Of a DNA stretch of 43,330 bases, positions 16,773 to 25,550 are shown piece after piece; the first letter of the stretch is position 1, and each line of letters begins with the position of its first letter. A program made the position numbers and the translations under genes. The notes under the pieces are model-generated. The model was not told the DNA's origin and did not search any database. It saw only the letters and a program-made list of their open reading frames with translations. Source of the DNA: CAYSND01 sp964642235 (lineage in GTDB: Bacteria > Bacteroidota > Bacteroidia > Bacteroidales > UBA932); contig CAZXOP010000003.1 in assembly GCA_964642235.1 (NCBI GenBank), positions 1 to 43,330 on the forward strand, in the 5' to 3' direction.

Positions 16773-17783
16773 ATGGTAATAGAAAACTATATATACGCAC
16801 CTGCGCTTGAAACTGTCCAGAAATTCCGTTGTAGCGTCCCCATGAAGGGATCTCGACAAGTTTTTGTAGTAAACGGAGGCGTCCAAGGCACCAAGGTCCC
16901 TTTTTCTTTTAACTTAAAGCCTGATGAAATCCTTCCGGAAATCCTACAAATTATAGGGATTCGTACCAAAGAATCTCCCCTTGAAATGGAATTTGGGAGT
17001 AATTTTGTTTTTGAGTCCAACTCTTCAGCCAAAATATTACTCTGTTCACACACCTTCTCGTCAGATGATTTTTCCACAAATGAGACCATAGATATCTCCT
17101 TAAAAGAGGGAGCTGATGCTGATTTTGTCGTTATTCAAAATGAATATAAGACATCTCGACACTCCACTAAATTCAACATTAGTCTTGAAAGCGGTTCTAA
17201 GTTAAAGATTAACTTCATCACCCTGCACGGAGGTATTATTACTAATGAGATTAAAGCTGACTTAAAAGGAGAGGGGGCATATTGCGAGATTAACGGACTT
17301 TATCTTGTCGATGGAGAACAGACGATCTCTACCAATATATATATGAACCATCTTGTCCCGAACTGCAAGAGCAGTCAACTTTTTAAGGGGATTTTAGATG
17401 ATAAAGCAGTAAGTAATTTTTACGGACTAATCTCAGTAGTTCCTGACGCACAGCAGACTGAAGCTTATCAAGCAAACCATAACTTACTCCTCTCTAAAGG
17501 GGCAAGAGTTTTTTCAAAACCACAGTTAGAAATATATGCAGATAATGTAAAGTGCTCACACGGAGCCACATCAGGAAGACTTGATGATGATGAGTTATTC
17601 TATATGCGCTCAAGGGGCATCCCTGCAAAAGAGGCAAAACTTATTCAGCAATTAGCTTTCGCTTTATCTGTACTAGAAAAGATATCAACAGAAGAATTAA
17701 AAGGGAGAATGTCAAACTTGGTCGAGAAAAGACTCAGGGGCGAGTTCTCAAATTGCGACAATTGTAGTAAAAATTGTTGTTAG
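16773..17783 (+). CDS. sufD: SufD, short form lacking the N-terminal helical domain
   Basis: SufD partners SufB in the SufBCD complex and is needed for iron acquisition. The beta-helix core and C-terminal domain are present: SSQLFKGILDDKAVSNFYG, AYQANHNLLLSKGARVFSKPQLEIYADNVKCSHGATSGRLDD with His263 at the place of the functional His of E. coli SufD, and LFYMRSRGIPAKEAK. At 336 residues it is about 90-100 shorter than typical SufD (E. coli about 423). The missing part is the N-terminal helical domain. The start sits one base after the sufC stop, with no upstream in-frame room, so the shortening is genuine here. A Cys-rich tail (CDNCSKNCC) ends the protein. Confidence 0.92.
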   Translation: MVIENYIYAPALETVQKFRCSVPMKGSRQVFVVNGGVQGTKVPFSFNLKPDEILPEILQIIGIRTKESPLEMEFGSNFVFESNSSAKILLCSHTFSSDDFSTNETIDISLKEGADADFVVIQNEYKTSRHSTKFNISLESGSKLKINFITLHGGIITNEIKADLKGEGAYCEINGLYLVDGEQTISTNIYMNHLVPNCKSSQLFKGILDDKAVSNFYGLISVVPDAQQTEAYQANHNLLLSKGARVFSKPQLEIYADNVKCSHGATSGRLDDDELFYMRSRGIPAKEAKLIQQLAFALSVLEKISTEELKGRMSNLVEKRLRGEFSNCDNCSKNCC

Positions 17784-17837
17784 GAATTTTGTTGATAACT
17801 TCATATAGTTTCTCTTTTTTTCTCTTTTTTTAAATAA

Positions 17838-17845
17838 TAACTTGC
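17838..17845 (+). promoter_or_regulatory. Possible nrdJ promoter box TAACTTGC
   Basis: TAACTTGC resembles TAnnTTTG with one mismatch and lies 32 bases before the nrdJ start at 17878, after a T/C-rich run (about 17809-17830). It is weak; nrdJ may also be read through from suf. Confidence 0.3.
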
Positions 17846-17877
17846 GTGCCAATTTAGAAAAAAATAGGCATCCCATA

Positions 17878-20394
17878 ATGAAGACTTACACCTACGACGA
17901 AGCCCTTGAAGAAAGTAAAAAATATTTCAAGGGAGATGAATTAGCAGCCTCTGTTTGGATTAACAAATACGCTATGAAAGATTCTTTTGGTAATCTCTAT
18001 GAGAAATCACCGGAAGATATGCATCATCGTTTGGCAGACGAATTTGCCCGCATTGAATCGAAATATCCAAATCCTCTCTCTGCTGAGGAAATTTTCGATT
18101 TGCTTAAAGATTTTAAGTATATCATCCCACAAGGTGGTCCGATGTCAGGTATTGGAAATAATTTCCAAGTAGCATCACTTTCAAACTGCTTTGTCATCGG
18201 TCACAGAAATCCTGCTGACTCGTATGGAGGTATCCTTAAAATAGACGAAGAGCAGGTACAGCTTATGAAACGAAGAGGTGGTGTAGGTCATGATTTATCA
18301 CATATAAGACCCTCCGGTAGCCCTGTTCTCAATAGTGCTCTTACCTCCACAGGGGTAGTCCCTTTTATGGAGAGATACTCTAACTCTACTCGTGAAGTCG
18401 CTCAAGATGGACGCAGAGGGGCATTAATGCTCTCTATTTCCATTAAACATCCTGATTCCGAACATTTTATAGATGCTAAAATGGAGAAAGGAAAAGTTAC
18501 AGGGGCGAATGTTTCCGTTAAAATAGATGATGAGTTCATGAGGTGTGCCCTCAATAATAAGCCTTATAGACAAGTATATCCTGTGGACTCGGATGGTTCT
18601 AAATATTCTAAGGAGATAGATGCCACAGCTTTATGGAAAAAAATAATTCATAATGCTTGGAAATCTGCGGAACCGGGAATACTTTTTTGGGATACTATTA
18701 TTAGAGAGTCCGTTGCTGACTGCTATTCAGATGAAGGGTATGCTACTGTCAGCACTAATCCTTGTGGAGAGATTCCACTTTGTCCTTATGACTCATGTAG
18801 GTTAATGGCCATAAATCTCTATTCTTATGTTGATAAGCCATTCTCACCTGAAGCTAAATTTAATGAAGAGCTCTTTAAAGACCATGTAATAAAAGGGATG
18901 AGACTTATGGATGACCTTATCGAACTCGAAATGGAGAAGATAGATGCCATCTTAAATAAAGTAAAGAATGACCCTGAAGATGAGGATGTTAAAAGAACCG
19001 AAATAGAGCTTTGGGAGAAGATAAAAGCCAAGACACTTGGTGGAAGAAGAACGGGACTTGGTATAACAGGAGAGGGGGATATGCTAGCTGCACTTGGCCT
19101 TACTTATGGTACCGCCAAAGCCACTGATTTCGCCTCAAGTACCCAGAAAACCCTTGCCATAGAGGCTTATCGCTCATCTGTTATTATGGCTAAAGAGAGG
19201 GGAGCTTTCCCTATCTTTAATGCAAACAAAGAGACTAATAACCCTATGATTGGGAGAATCCGCAGAGAAGATGAGGAGCTATATGATGAAATGGTTCGTT
19301 ACGGAAGGAGAAACATCTCTATGCTGACCATTGCTCCTACAGGGACCACCTCCCTAATGACCCAAACCACATCCGGGATTGAACCGGTGTTCCTCCCTTT
19401 TTATAAAAGGAGAAGAAAGGTTAATCCTAACGATATGACCGCAGTTGTCGCTTTTAAGGATGAAAACGGGGATTGTTTTGAGGAGTATTTTGTATTTCAT
19501 CATCACTTCCTCACTTGGTGTGAAGTATCAGGTTATGATGTGGAGAGTGTTAGGAAGATGTCTGAAGAGGAGATTTCAGAACTTGTTAAAAAGTCGCCTT
19601 ATAATAAAGCTACTTCTAACGATATAGACTGGGTAGCCAAAGTTAAGATGCAAGGAAAGATGCAAAAATGGGTAGATCACTCTATAAGTGTCACTGTTAA
19701 CCTTCCAAAAGATATAGAAGAGGGGATGGTGGCTGACGTCTATAAAACAGCTTGGGAATGTGGATGCAAAGGGATTACTGTCTATAGAGATGGTTCCAGA
19801 ACAGGTGTTCTTGTCTCCGCTAAAGAGGGAGAGTCTGCATTAAGACCTAAAAAACGTCCTAAATCTCTCGAAGCAGATGTTATTCGTTTTAAGAATGGAA
19901 ATGAACAGTGGATTGCATTGGTAGGAAAATTAAATGGAAAACCTTATGAGATCTTCACAGGGCTTGCAGATGACGACAATAGGAGCATTCCTCGCTCAGT
20001 ATATAGTGGAACGATTGTTAAGGTTAAAGACGAAGGAGAGTCTAAATCACGTTATGACTTTTACTATAAAGATGGTTATGGATACCCGGGTGTAGCAGGA
20101 GGTATTTCACACATGTTTAATAAAGAGTTTTGGAATTATGCAAAACTCATTTCAGGAGTATTGAGAAACGGGATGCCTATTGTGGACGTTCTGAATCTTG
20201 TCAGAGGACTTGACCTTGATAGCGATAGTATTAATACTTGGAAAAACGGCGTAGAGAGGGCTCTAAAACAGTATATCCCTAATGGAACCAAGGATGAGAC
20301 CGGTCAAAAATGTGAAAAATGTGGTTCCGGTAACCTTATTTACCAGGAAGGGTGCTTGATTTGTCAAGACTGCGGACACGGAAAATGCGGATAG
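17878..20394 (+). CDS. nrdJ: Adenosylcobalamin-dependent (class II) ribonucleotide reductase
   Basis: The enzyme reduces ribonucleotides to deoxyribonucleotides using a B12-derived radical, without an oxygen-dependent small subunit. The 838-residue chain has the active-site region SNCFVIG (Cys104), RRGGVGHDLSHIRPSGSPV, the radical-site loop NPCGEIPLC (Cys296, Glu298, Cys302), the phosphate-binding TIAPTGTTSLM, and a C-terminal region with a zinc-ribbon-like CEKC (812-815) and CLICQDC (826-832). This tail also supplies the redox-active Cys in class II enzymes. The start MKTYTYDEAL at 17878 is preferred to the in-frame Met at 17842, which overlaps the possible promoter. No cobalamin riboswitch is recognisable in the 94 upstream bases. 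ispE follows after 4 bases. Confidence 0.95.
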   Translation: MKTYTYDEALEESKKYFKGDELAASVWINKYAMKDSFGNLYEKSPEDMHHRLADEFARIESKYPNPLSAEEIFDLLKDFKYIIPQGGPMSGIGNNFQVASLSNCFVIGHRNPADSYGGILKIDEEQVQLMKRRGGVGHDLSHIRPSGSPVLNSALTSTGVVPFMERYSNSTREVAQDGRRGALMLSISIKHPDSEHFIDAKMEKGKVTGANVSVKIDDEFMRCALNNKPYRQVYPVDSDGSKYSKEIDATALWKKIIHNAWKSAEPGILFWDTIIRESVADCYSDEGYATVSTNPCGEIPLCPYDSCRLMAINLYSYVDKPFSPEAKFNEELFKDHVIKGMRLMDDLIELEMEKIDAILNKVKNDPEDEDVKRTEIELWEKIKAKTLGGRRTGLGITGEGDMLAALGLTYGTAKATDFASSTQKTLAIEAYRSSVIMAKERGAFPIFNANKETNNPMIGRIRREDEELYDEMVRYGRRNISMLTIAPTGTTSLMTQTTSGIEPVFLPFYKRRRKVNPNDMTAVVAFKDENGDCFEEYFVFHHHFLTWCEVSGYDVESVRKMSEEEISELVKKSPYNKATSNDIDWVAKVKMQGKMQKWVDHSISVTVNLPKDIEEGMVADVYKTAWECGCKGITVYRDGSRTGVLVSAKEGESALRPKKRPKSLEADVIRFKNGNEQWIALVGKLNGKPYEIFTGLADDDNRSIPRSVYSGTIVKVKDEGESKSRYDFYYKDGYGYPGVAGGISHMFNKEFWNYAKLISGVLRNGMPIVDVLNLVRGLDLDSDSINTWKNGVERALKQYIPNGTKDETGQKCEKCGSGNLIYQEGCLICQDCGHGKCG

Positions 20395-20398
20395 AATA

Positions 20399-21187
20399 AT
20401 GAATATCGTAACATATCCCAATGCTAAGATAAATATAGGGCTCCGAATTACTGAGAAACGTTCAGACGGTTTTCATAATTTGGAGACTCTTTTTATACCC
20501 GTTCCACTTTGTGATATACTTGAAATAGTAACTGCCAACACTCTATCTATCACTCATTACGGAGACCCTTACTCATTGCCTAATGGAGATATAAATAACG
20601 ACCTCTGTATTAAAGCATATAATTTATTGAAGAGTGACTTCGATATACCGCCTGTAGCATTTCACCTTTATAAAAGAATACCGGTAGGTTCGGGACTTGG
20701 AGGTGGTTCTTCTAATGCTGCTTCCACCATAAAAGGGCTTAACTCCCTCTTTACTCTCGGACTCTCTGAAGAGAAAATGGCAAATTATGCCTCTAAACTT
20801 GGAAGCGATACTTCATTTTTCATATATAATAGAGCTATGTATGGAGAGGGTCGTGGAGAGATACTCACTGAGTGTAATTTGCCTCTAATTAAAGAGATTG
20901 CCGGTAATAAGGAGAAGTATGAAATAAAAATCACTTCGCCCGAGATTCATGTCTCCACTGCTGAAGCTTATTCAGAGATAGTACCCTATGTCGGAACTCC
21001 TTTGAAGGAGTTACTTTCACTCCCTATAGAGAGATGGAGGGAGAGTGTCGTAAATGATTTTGAAAAGACGATTTTCAGGAAACATCCGTTGCTTGAAGAG
21101 ATAAAAAATGATTATTATCGAAATGGAGCTCTCTATTCTGCCATGAGTGGTAGCGGCTCTTCTGTTTATGCCATTTTCAAAGTCTGA
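20399..21187 (+). CDS. ispE: 4-diphosphocytidyl-2-C-methyl-D-erythritol kinase
   Basis: IspE phosphorylates CDP-methylerythritol in the MEP pathway to isoprenoids. The 262-residue GHMP kinase shows PNAKINIGLRI with catalytic Lys10, the ATP-binding PVGSGLGGGSSNAAS (96-109), GSDTSFF and the C-terminal MSGSGSSVYAIF. Length is typical for Bacteroidetes. Four bases separate it from nrdJ, so the two are probably one operon. It converges with the lolC/E-like gene across a 122-base interval. Confidence 0.96.
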   Translation: MNIVTYPNAKINIGLRITEKRSDGFHNLETLFIPVPLCDILEIVTANTLSITHYGDPYSLPNGDINNDLCIKAYNLLKSDFDIPPVAFHLYKRIPVGSGLGGGSSNAASTIKGLNSLFTLGLSEEKMANYASKLGSDTSFFIYNRAMYGEGRGEILTECNLPLIKEIAGNKEKYEIKITSPEIHVSTAEAYSEIVPYVGTPLKELLSLPIERWRESVVNDFEKTIFRKHPLLEEIKNDYYRNGALYSAMSGSGSSVYAIFKV

Positions 21188-21259
21188 TCGTTCAAAAAAA
21201 GGCATAAAAAAAGGAGCACCCCTCTGCTACAATAGGCACCCCTTCTTGTGTACTAAAAC

Positions 21260-21295
21260 CTAAACCTATTACATAGATGCATATGTTTAGTTTTT
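21260..21295. terminator. Possible bidirectional terminator between ispE and lolC/E
   Basis: The stem ctaaac (21260-21265) / gtttag (21285-21290) can add three more pairs after one mismatch, and is followed by ttttt on the plus side; on the minus side it is followed by gtttt. It lies between two convergent genes. The stem is weak and AT-rich. The neighbouring sequence 21213-21243 has a short direct repeat (gcacccct twice) that does not form a hairpin. Confidence 0.35.
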
Positions 21296-21309
21296 CGTTG
21301 CACTGAATT

Positions 21310-22533
21310 TTAAATTTTTTTGATTTTTTTTGATTTTATCAGAATACTCCTAACCGGAAATAGGGAAATTATCAACCCTACCACTCCTACCCCCAAGACA
21401 GAAGCCACTATATCCCAGATGTTTATGACCACAGGATAGTGTTTTATAATAAAATTGCCCGGCATTTTAATTATTCCAAAATGTTGTTGTATGAGGCAGA
21501 GTAAAATTCCAATTACTACTCCGACAACTACCCCTAACAGGGTAATCAACCACCCCTCGATGATAAATATCTTTTGTATTAACGATTCGTTTGCCCCCAT
21601 ACTCCTTAATATTTCGACATCATCTCTCTTCTCTATTATAAGCATTGAGAGGGAGCCATAAGCGTTAAATGATATTAGGATAATAATAAAGAGAAGAATC
21701 ATATAGATGGCTACTTTCTCATAGGTCATCATCTTATAGACAGTCTCATTTTGCTGATATTTATCTTTAACTATATAAGAGCTCCCTATAGCAGAAACTA
21801 TCTCTTTTTTAAACTCATTTACATTTACCCCCTCTTTCAGAGTTATCTCTAATGAGGTTACTTCATCTTCATACCCTATAATTTCTCGTGCTGCTTTAAT
21901 CGGTATGAAGATATATTTCTTGTCAAAATTCTGCTCGAGGGAGACTATCCCGACAGGAAAAAGAGTCTTTTTATTTAACGATGCCATCGGGTTTAATACG
22001 GAAATATTACTCCCTTTGATAGGGTAATAGATTTCAAGCGGATCTAAGAACCTAACTCTTATCCCCATTTCGTAAGCAATACCCCTCCCTACTACTGCTT
22101 GAGGTATCTCTCCATATTCAAGGTCGAAGTCACCCTCTATTAAATGACTTATTAATCGAGTGTTCTCTTCAAACACTTTATCTACCCCTTTAATAATCGC
22201 GACACCTTGGGAATTATCATAGGTAACAAAGACATTCTCCTCCACTATTTCGCAGAACGCCTTTACTCTCGAATCCCCTTTTATCTTCTGAAACTCCTCT
22301 GCCGAGGGTGAGAATGCTTTTCCGACTGCCGGTTCTATAAGAACGTCAGCCTCATAGTTTGCATAAATCCCTTTTACTAAATCCCCAAATCCGTTATAGG
22401 TGGAGAGTATAATCACCATCGCCGCAGTCCCTATTGCTATTCCAATAGTGCTAATAGAGGAGATTATGTTAATAACATTATGCGACTTTTTGGCGAAAAG
22501 ATACCTCTTGGCTATGTAAAAAGGGAGATGCAT
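21310..22533 (-). CDS. Lipoprotein-releasing ABC transporter permease (LolC/LolE-like)
   Basis: This 407-residue inner-membrane protein belongs to the FtsX/LolC-E permease family that extracts lipoproteins from the inner membrane for transfer to the outer membrane. It has an N-terminal segment typical of LolC/E (IAKRYLFAKKSHNVINIISSISTIGIAIGTAAMVIILSTY, about 8-48), a large periplasmic domain (about 50-265), and three C-terminal transmembrane helices within an FtsX domain (about 270-400), with ILRSMGANESLIQKIFIIEGWLITLLG at the coupling region. The ATPase partner LolD is not in this window. It follows rbfA by 12 bases in the operon tyrS-rbfA-lolC/E. Confidence 0.9.
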   Translation of the reverse strand: MHLPFYIAKRYLFAKKSHNVINIISSISTIGIAIGTAAMVIILSTYNGFGDLVKGIYANYEADVLIEPAVGKAFSPSAEEFQKIKGDSRVKAFCEIVEENVFVTYDNSQGVAIIKGVDKVFEENTRLISHLIEGDFDLEYGEIPQAVVGRGIAYEMGIRVRFLDPLEIYYPIKGSNISVLNPMASLNKKTLFPVGIVSLEQNFDKKYIFIPIKAAREIIGYEDEVTSLEITLKEGVNVNEFKKEIVSAIGSSYIVKDKYQQNETVYKMMTYEKVAIYMILLFIIILISFNAYGSLSMLIIEKRDDVEILRSMGANESLIQKIFIIEGWLITLLGVVVGVVIGILLCLIQQHFGIIKMPGNFIIKHYPVVINIWDIVASVLGVGVVGLIISLFPVRSILIKSKKIKKI

Positions 22534-22545
22534 AATAGAGTCCGC

Positions 22546-22890
22546 TTATTGTTTGAGCAACTCGTCTATATGCTCCACATAATCTAGCGACTCGTCTAAA
22601 AGGAAGACGAGCTCCGGCACTATTCTAAATTGCTTAGAGACTCTGCGACCAAGTTCTCCTCTTATAGATTTATTGTTATTCTGTACTATCGCAAGAACAC
22701 TGTTCTTCTTTTCTGAAGGGAAGATGCTGATAAACACTTTCGCTACTGATAGGTCAGGGGAGATTCTCACTTCACTTACAGTAACCATTGCACCATCGAA
22801 TGCTGCCATTCCGCGCATTCTTATAATCTCTGCAAGGTCCCGCTGTATTTGGCGGGCTACCCTTAATTGTCTTGTACTTTCTCCTTCCAT
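22546..22890 (-). CDS. rbfA: Ribosome-binding factor A
   Basis: RbfA is a small KH-fold protein that binds the 30S subunit during 16S rRNA 5'-end maturation. The 114-residue protein has the N-terminal RQLRVARQIQRDLAEIIR, the central VTVSEVRISPDLSVAKVFISIF and the C-terminal segment IRGELGRRVSKQFRIVPELVF; these are the standard family blocks. It starts two bases after the tyrS stop and precedes the LolC/E-like gene, all on the minus strand. Confidence 0.93.
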   Translation of the reverse strand: MEGESTRQLRVARQIQRDLAEIIRMRGMAAFDGAMVTVSEVRISPDLSVAKVFISIFPSEKKNSVLAIVQNNNKSIRGELGRRVSKQFRIVPELVFLLDESLDYVEHIDELLKQ

Positions 22891-22892
22891 CT

Positions 22893-24182
22893 TTACTCAA
22901 ATTTTAATATATAATAGTTCTTCTTCCCTTTCTGGGCAAGAATATATTTACCATTTATTAAGTCATTCGCAGTAACTTCTTGCTCTACCCCTGAACACTT
23001 ATCTTTATTAATAGAGACTCCCCCTGCTTGAATCATCTTACGACACTCCCCTTTTGAGGGGAACACTTGCGAATGGGAGGCGAGGAGTTCAATAATATTT
23101 TGTGGTAAAATGTTTCTATTGAGGTCAAACTGTGGAACTCCTTCAAACACTGATAAAAACGTCCTTTCATCTAAACCTCTTAATTCATCAGAAGTAGAGT
23201 TCCCAAATAGGATATTTGAAGCGGCAACTGCTCTAATATACTCCTGCTCACCATGAACCATAATAGTCACCTCTTTTGCAAGAAGTTTCTGTAGTGCGCG
23301 AAGATGAGGAGCTTCTGAATGCTCTGCAATAGCCTTTTCCACCTCTTGCTGAGAGAGCATAGTGAAGATTTTAATATATTTTGCCGCATCGTCATCGCTA
23401 ACATTTAGCCAGAACTGATAAAATGTATAAGGCGATGTATATTCGGGGGAGAGCCAGATGTTACCTTGCTCCGTTTTTCCAAATTTACCTCCGTCTGCTT
23501 TGGTTATAAGGGGGCAGGTAAGGGCAAAGGCATCGCCACTAATTTTTCTACGGATTAGTTCTGTACCGGTAGTAATGTTTCCCCATTGGTCACTCCCTCC
23601 CATCTGGAGTTTACAGTTATGCTGTTCGTATAGATATAGATAATCATATCCTTGGAGGAGTTGGTAGGTAAACTCTGTAAAGGACATCCCCTCTTTCTCC
23701 TCACCTGTAAGTCTCTTTTTTACAGAATCCTTACTCATCATATAATTAACAGTGATATGTTTTCCGATATCTCGTGTAAAATTCAGGAAAGTATAGTCTT
23801 TAGTCCAATCATAGTTATTCAGTAACAATGCTGAGTTCTTATGACCTCCGTCGAAATCGAGAAGGTTAGAGAGCTGTCTCTTAATCCCCTCTTGATTATG
23901 TCTGAGGGTCGCCTCATCGAGCAAGTTTCTCTCTGACGACTTCATAGAGGGGTCGCCAATCATTCCGGTAGCACCTCCGAGAACCGCTATGGGGCGATGA
24001 CCACAGTTCTGAAAGTGTTTAAGGATCATCACGCTTACCAAATGCCCGATATGAAGGGAGTCAGCAGTAGGGTCTATTCCTATATATGCAGTGGTCTGTT
24101 CTTTTAAAAGTTGCTCACGCGTTCCGGGCATAATATCATGAATCATACCCCTCCATTCCAATTCTTTAACAAAATCTTTCAT
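22893..24182 (-). CDS. tyrS: Tyrosyl-tRNA synthetase
   Basis: The enzyme charges tRNA-Tyr. The 429-residue class I synthetase has the HIGH motif in DSLHIGHLVS (44-47), the tyrosine-binding region with YDYLYLYEQHNCKLQMGGSDQWGN (about 179-202), the KMSKS-equivalent KFGKT (233-237), and a C-terminal S4 RNA-binding domain (about 365-429). Length is typical. It leads the operon tyrS-rbfA-lolC/E and diverges from the peptidase gene at 24261, each with its own promoter box in the 78-base interval. Confidence 0.97.
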   Translation of the reverse strand: MKDFVKELEWRGMIHDIMPGTREQLLKEQTTAYIGIDPTADSLHIGHLVSVMILKHFQNCGHRPIAVLGGATGMIGDPSMKSSERNLLDEATLRHNQEGIKRQLSNLLDFDGGHKNSALLLNNYDWTKDYTFLNFTRDIGKHITVNYMMSKDSVKKRLTGEEKEGMSFTEFTYQLLQGYDYLYLYEQHNCKLQMGGSDQWGNITTGTELIRRKISGDAFALTCPLITKADGGKFGKTEQGNIWLSPEYTSPYTFYQFWLNVSDDDAAKYIKIFTMLSQQEVEKAIAEHSEAPHLRALQKLLAKEVTIMVHGEQEYIRAVAASNILFGNSTSDELRGLDERTFLSVFEGVPQFDLNRNILPQNIIELLASHSQVFPSKGECRKMIQAGGVSINKDKCSGVEQEVTANDLINGKYILAQKGKKNYYILKFE

Positions 24183-24204
24183 TTCTAATATTCGTATTTT
24201 TTCG

Positions 24205-24212
24205 CAAAAGTA
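24205..24212 (-). promoter_or_regulatory. Probable tyrS promoter box TACTTTTG
   Basis: TACTTTTG on the minus strand fits TAnnTTTG exactly and lies 22 bases before the tyrS start. Confidence 0.5.
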
Positions 24213-24224
24213 ACTATTTTTTAC

Positions 24225-24232
24225 TACTTTCG
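24225..24232 (+). promoter_or_regulatory. Probable promoter box TACTTTCG of the S37-type peptidase gene
   Basis: TACTTTCG differs from TAnnTTTG at one base and lies 28 bases before the start at 24261; it is back to back with the tyrS box. Confidence 0.45.
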
Positions 24233-24260
24233 TGCCCTGATAATCAAATCAACATATTTT

Positions 24261-25547
24261 ATGAAACAATTATACAGCCGTATTTTTTCGGCTATTCTCC
24301 TTTTAGGAATAACTTTTACCTCTTATGCTCAAAGTATTATAGACAAGGTCGGCTCTCTGCCAAATGTCTCTAACGTCCAGCTTATGGAGAGCAAACATTT
24401 CAACGAAAAGTTTGTTGCTTATTTCGAACAACCTATCGACCATAATAATCCTGAAAAAGGGACATTCCTCCAAAGAGTTTTTATTTTCACTGTTCATCCC
24501 GATAGTGCCACAGTGGTAGTTACAGAGGGTTATGGAGCACAATACGCTGCAAGACCTTCATACAGAGATGAGATTTCAACCATTTTTAATACAAATCTCG
24601 TTTTCGTAGAACATCGCTATTTCCTTGAATCGACTCCAAAGGGGAAAGATTGGACCTATCTGACTGCTGAAAACTCAGCTAAAGACCTACATAATGTGGT
24701 TACCTCTCTTAAACCTCTGCTCCCTAAAAAATGGATTGCTACCGGAGTAAGCAAAGGGGGACAAACTGCCATGCTTTACCGAACATTCTTTCCTAAGGAT
24801 GTTGACATTACAGTCCCTTATGTAGCCCCTTTATGTAGGGGGAAAGAAGATGGAAGACACGAACCTTTTATTGCAAATTTCGCAGGTACACCACAGGATA
24901 GAGCCACCATAAAGGGTTACCAAATCGAAGTGTTAAAGAGAAAAGCCACTCTCGTTCCGATGCTTGAAGCACTAAGTAAAGAGAAAGGGCTTGAGTATAA
25001 TCTCCCTCTAAAGGAGATATTTGATTATTGTGTACTTGAGTTTCCATTTGCTTTCTGGCAATGGGGAATGAAGAGCAGTACGATTCCTGCTCTTACGGCT
25101 TCCGATAAGGAGTTATTCGACTATTTGGTAAAAGTGGCCGGTCCTGATTATTTCGTTAAAGAGAGTGATACCTCCCCTTTCTTCGTCCAGGCTGCAAAGG
25201 AGCTTGGTTATTATGGGTATGACACTAAGCCTTTTAAGAAATATTTAGACATTAAGTCCTCAAAAGGGTATCTCGATAAGATTTTCCTCCCTAAGGATAA
25301 CAAATTTAAGTTCGATAAAACACTCTATAATAAAATCTCCTCTTTCTTAAAAACCACTGATTCTAAGATGCTTTTTATATATGGAGAATTTGATCCTTGG
25401 TCTGCTGTCAGAGTTCCTGACTCAAAGAGAGAGAATATAAAAATATATATAGAACCCAACGGGAGCCACAGAGCTCGTATTCGCACCTTCCCTGAAGAGA
25501 CCTCTAAAGAGATTATCTCTGTTCTATCAAATTGGCTTTATCAGTAA
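24261..25547 (+). CDS. Secreted serine peptidase, S37/PS-10 (tripeptidyl aminopeptidase) type
   Basis: This 428-residue exported alpha/beta-hydrolase has a signal peptide (1-24, ending SYAQS). The nucleophile elbow is TGVSKGGQTAM (Ser164), with probable acid Asp378 in YGEFDPWSA and probable His403 in NGSHRARI, in correct order for a catalytic triad. The fold pattern VVVTEGYGAQYAARPSYRDEI near the N-terminus and the Tyr-rich C-terminal part match the PS-10 peptidase family seen in Bacteroidetes, which likely trims peptides in the periplasm or outside the cell. It is followed after 3 bases by the DUF2156 gene. Confidence 0.83.
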   Translation: MKQLYSRIFSAILLLGITFTSYAQSIIDKVGSLPNVSNVQLMESKHFNEKFVAYFEQPIDHNNPEKGTFLQRVFIFTVHPDSATVVVTEGYGAQYAARPSYRDEISTIFNTNLVFVEHRYFLESTPKGKDWTYLTAENSAKDLHNVVTSLKPLLPKKWIATGVSKGGQTAMLYRTFFPKDVDITVPYVAPLCRGKEDGRHEPFIANFAGTPQDRATIKGYQIEVLKRKATLVPMLEALSKEKGLEYNLPLKEIFDYCVLEFPFAFWQWGMKSSTIPALTASDKELFDYLVKVAGPDYFVKESDTSPFFVQAAKELGYYGYDTKPFKKYLDIKSSKGYLDKIFLPKDNKFKFDKTLYNKISSFLKTTDSKMLFIYGEFDPWSAVRVPDSKRENIKIYIEPNGSHRARIRTFPEETSKEIISVLSNWLYQ

Positions 25548-25550
25548 ACA

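Noticed and set aside
17784..17877. Cobalamin riboswitch in front of nrdJ
   Set aside because: The interval is only 94 bases and T-rich, with no B12-box-like sequence or complex fold.
21213..21243. Hairpin or small RNA built on the gcacccct repeats
   Set aside because: The two copies are direct, not inverted, and form no stable stem.
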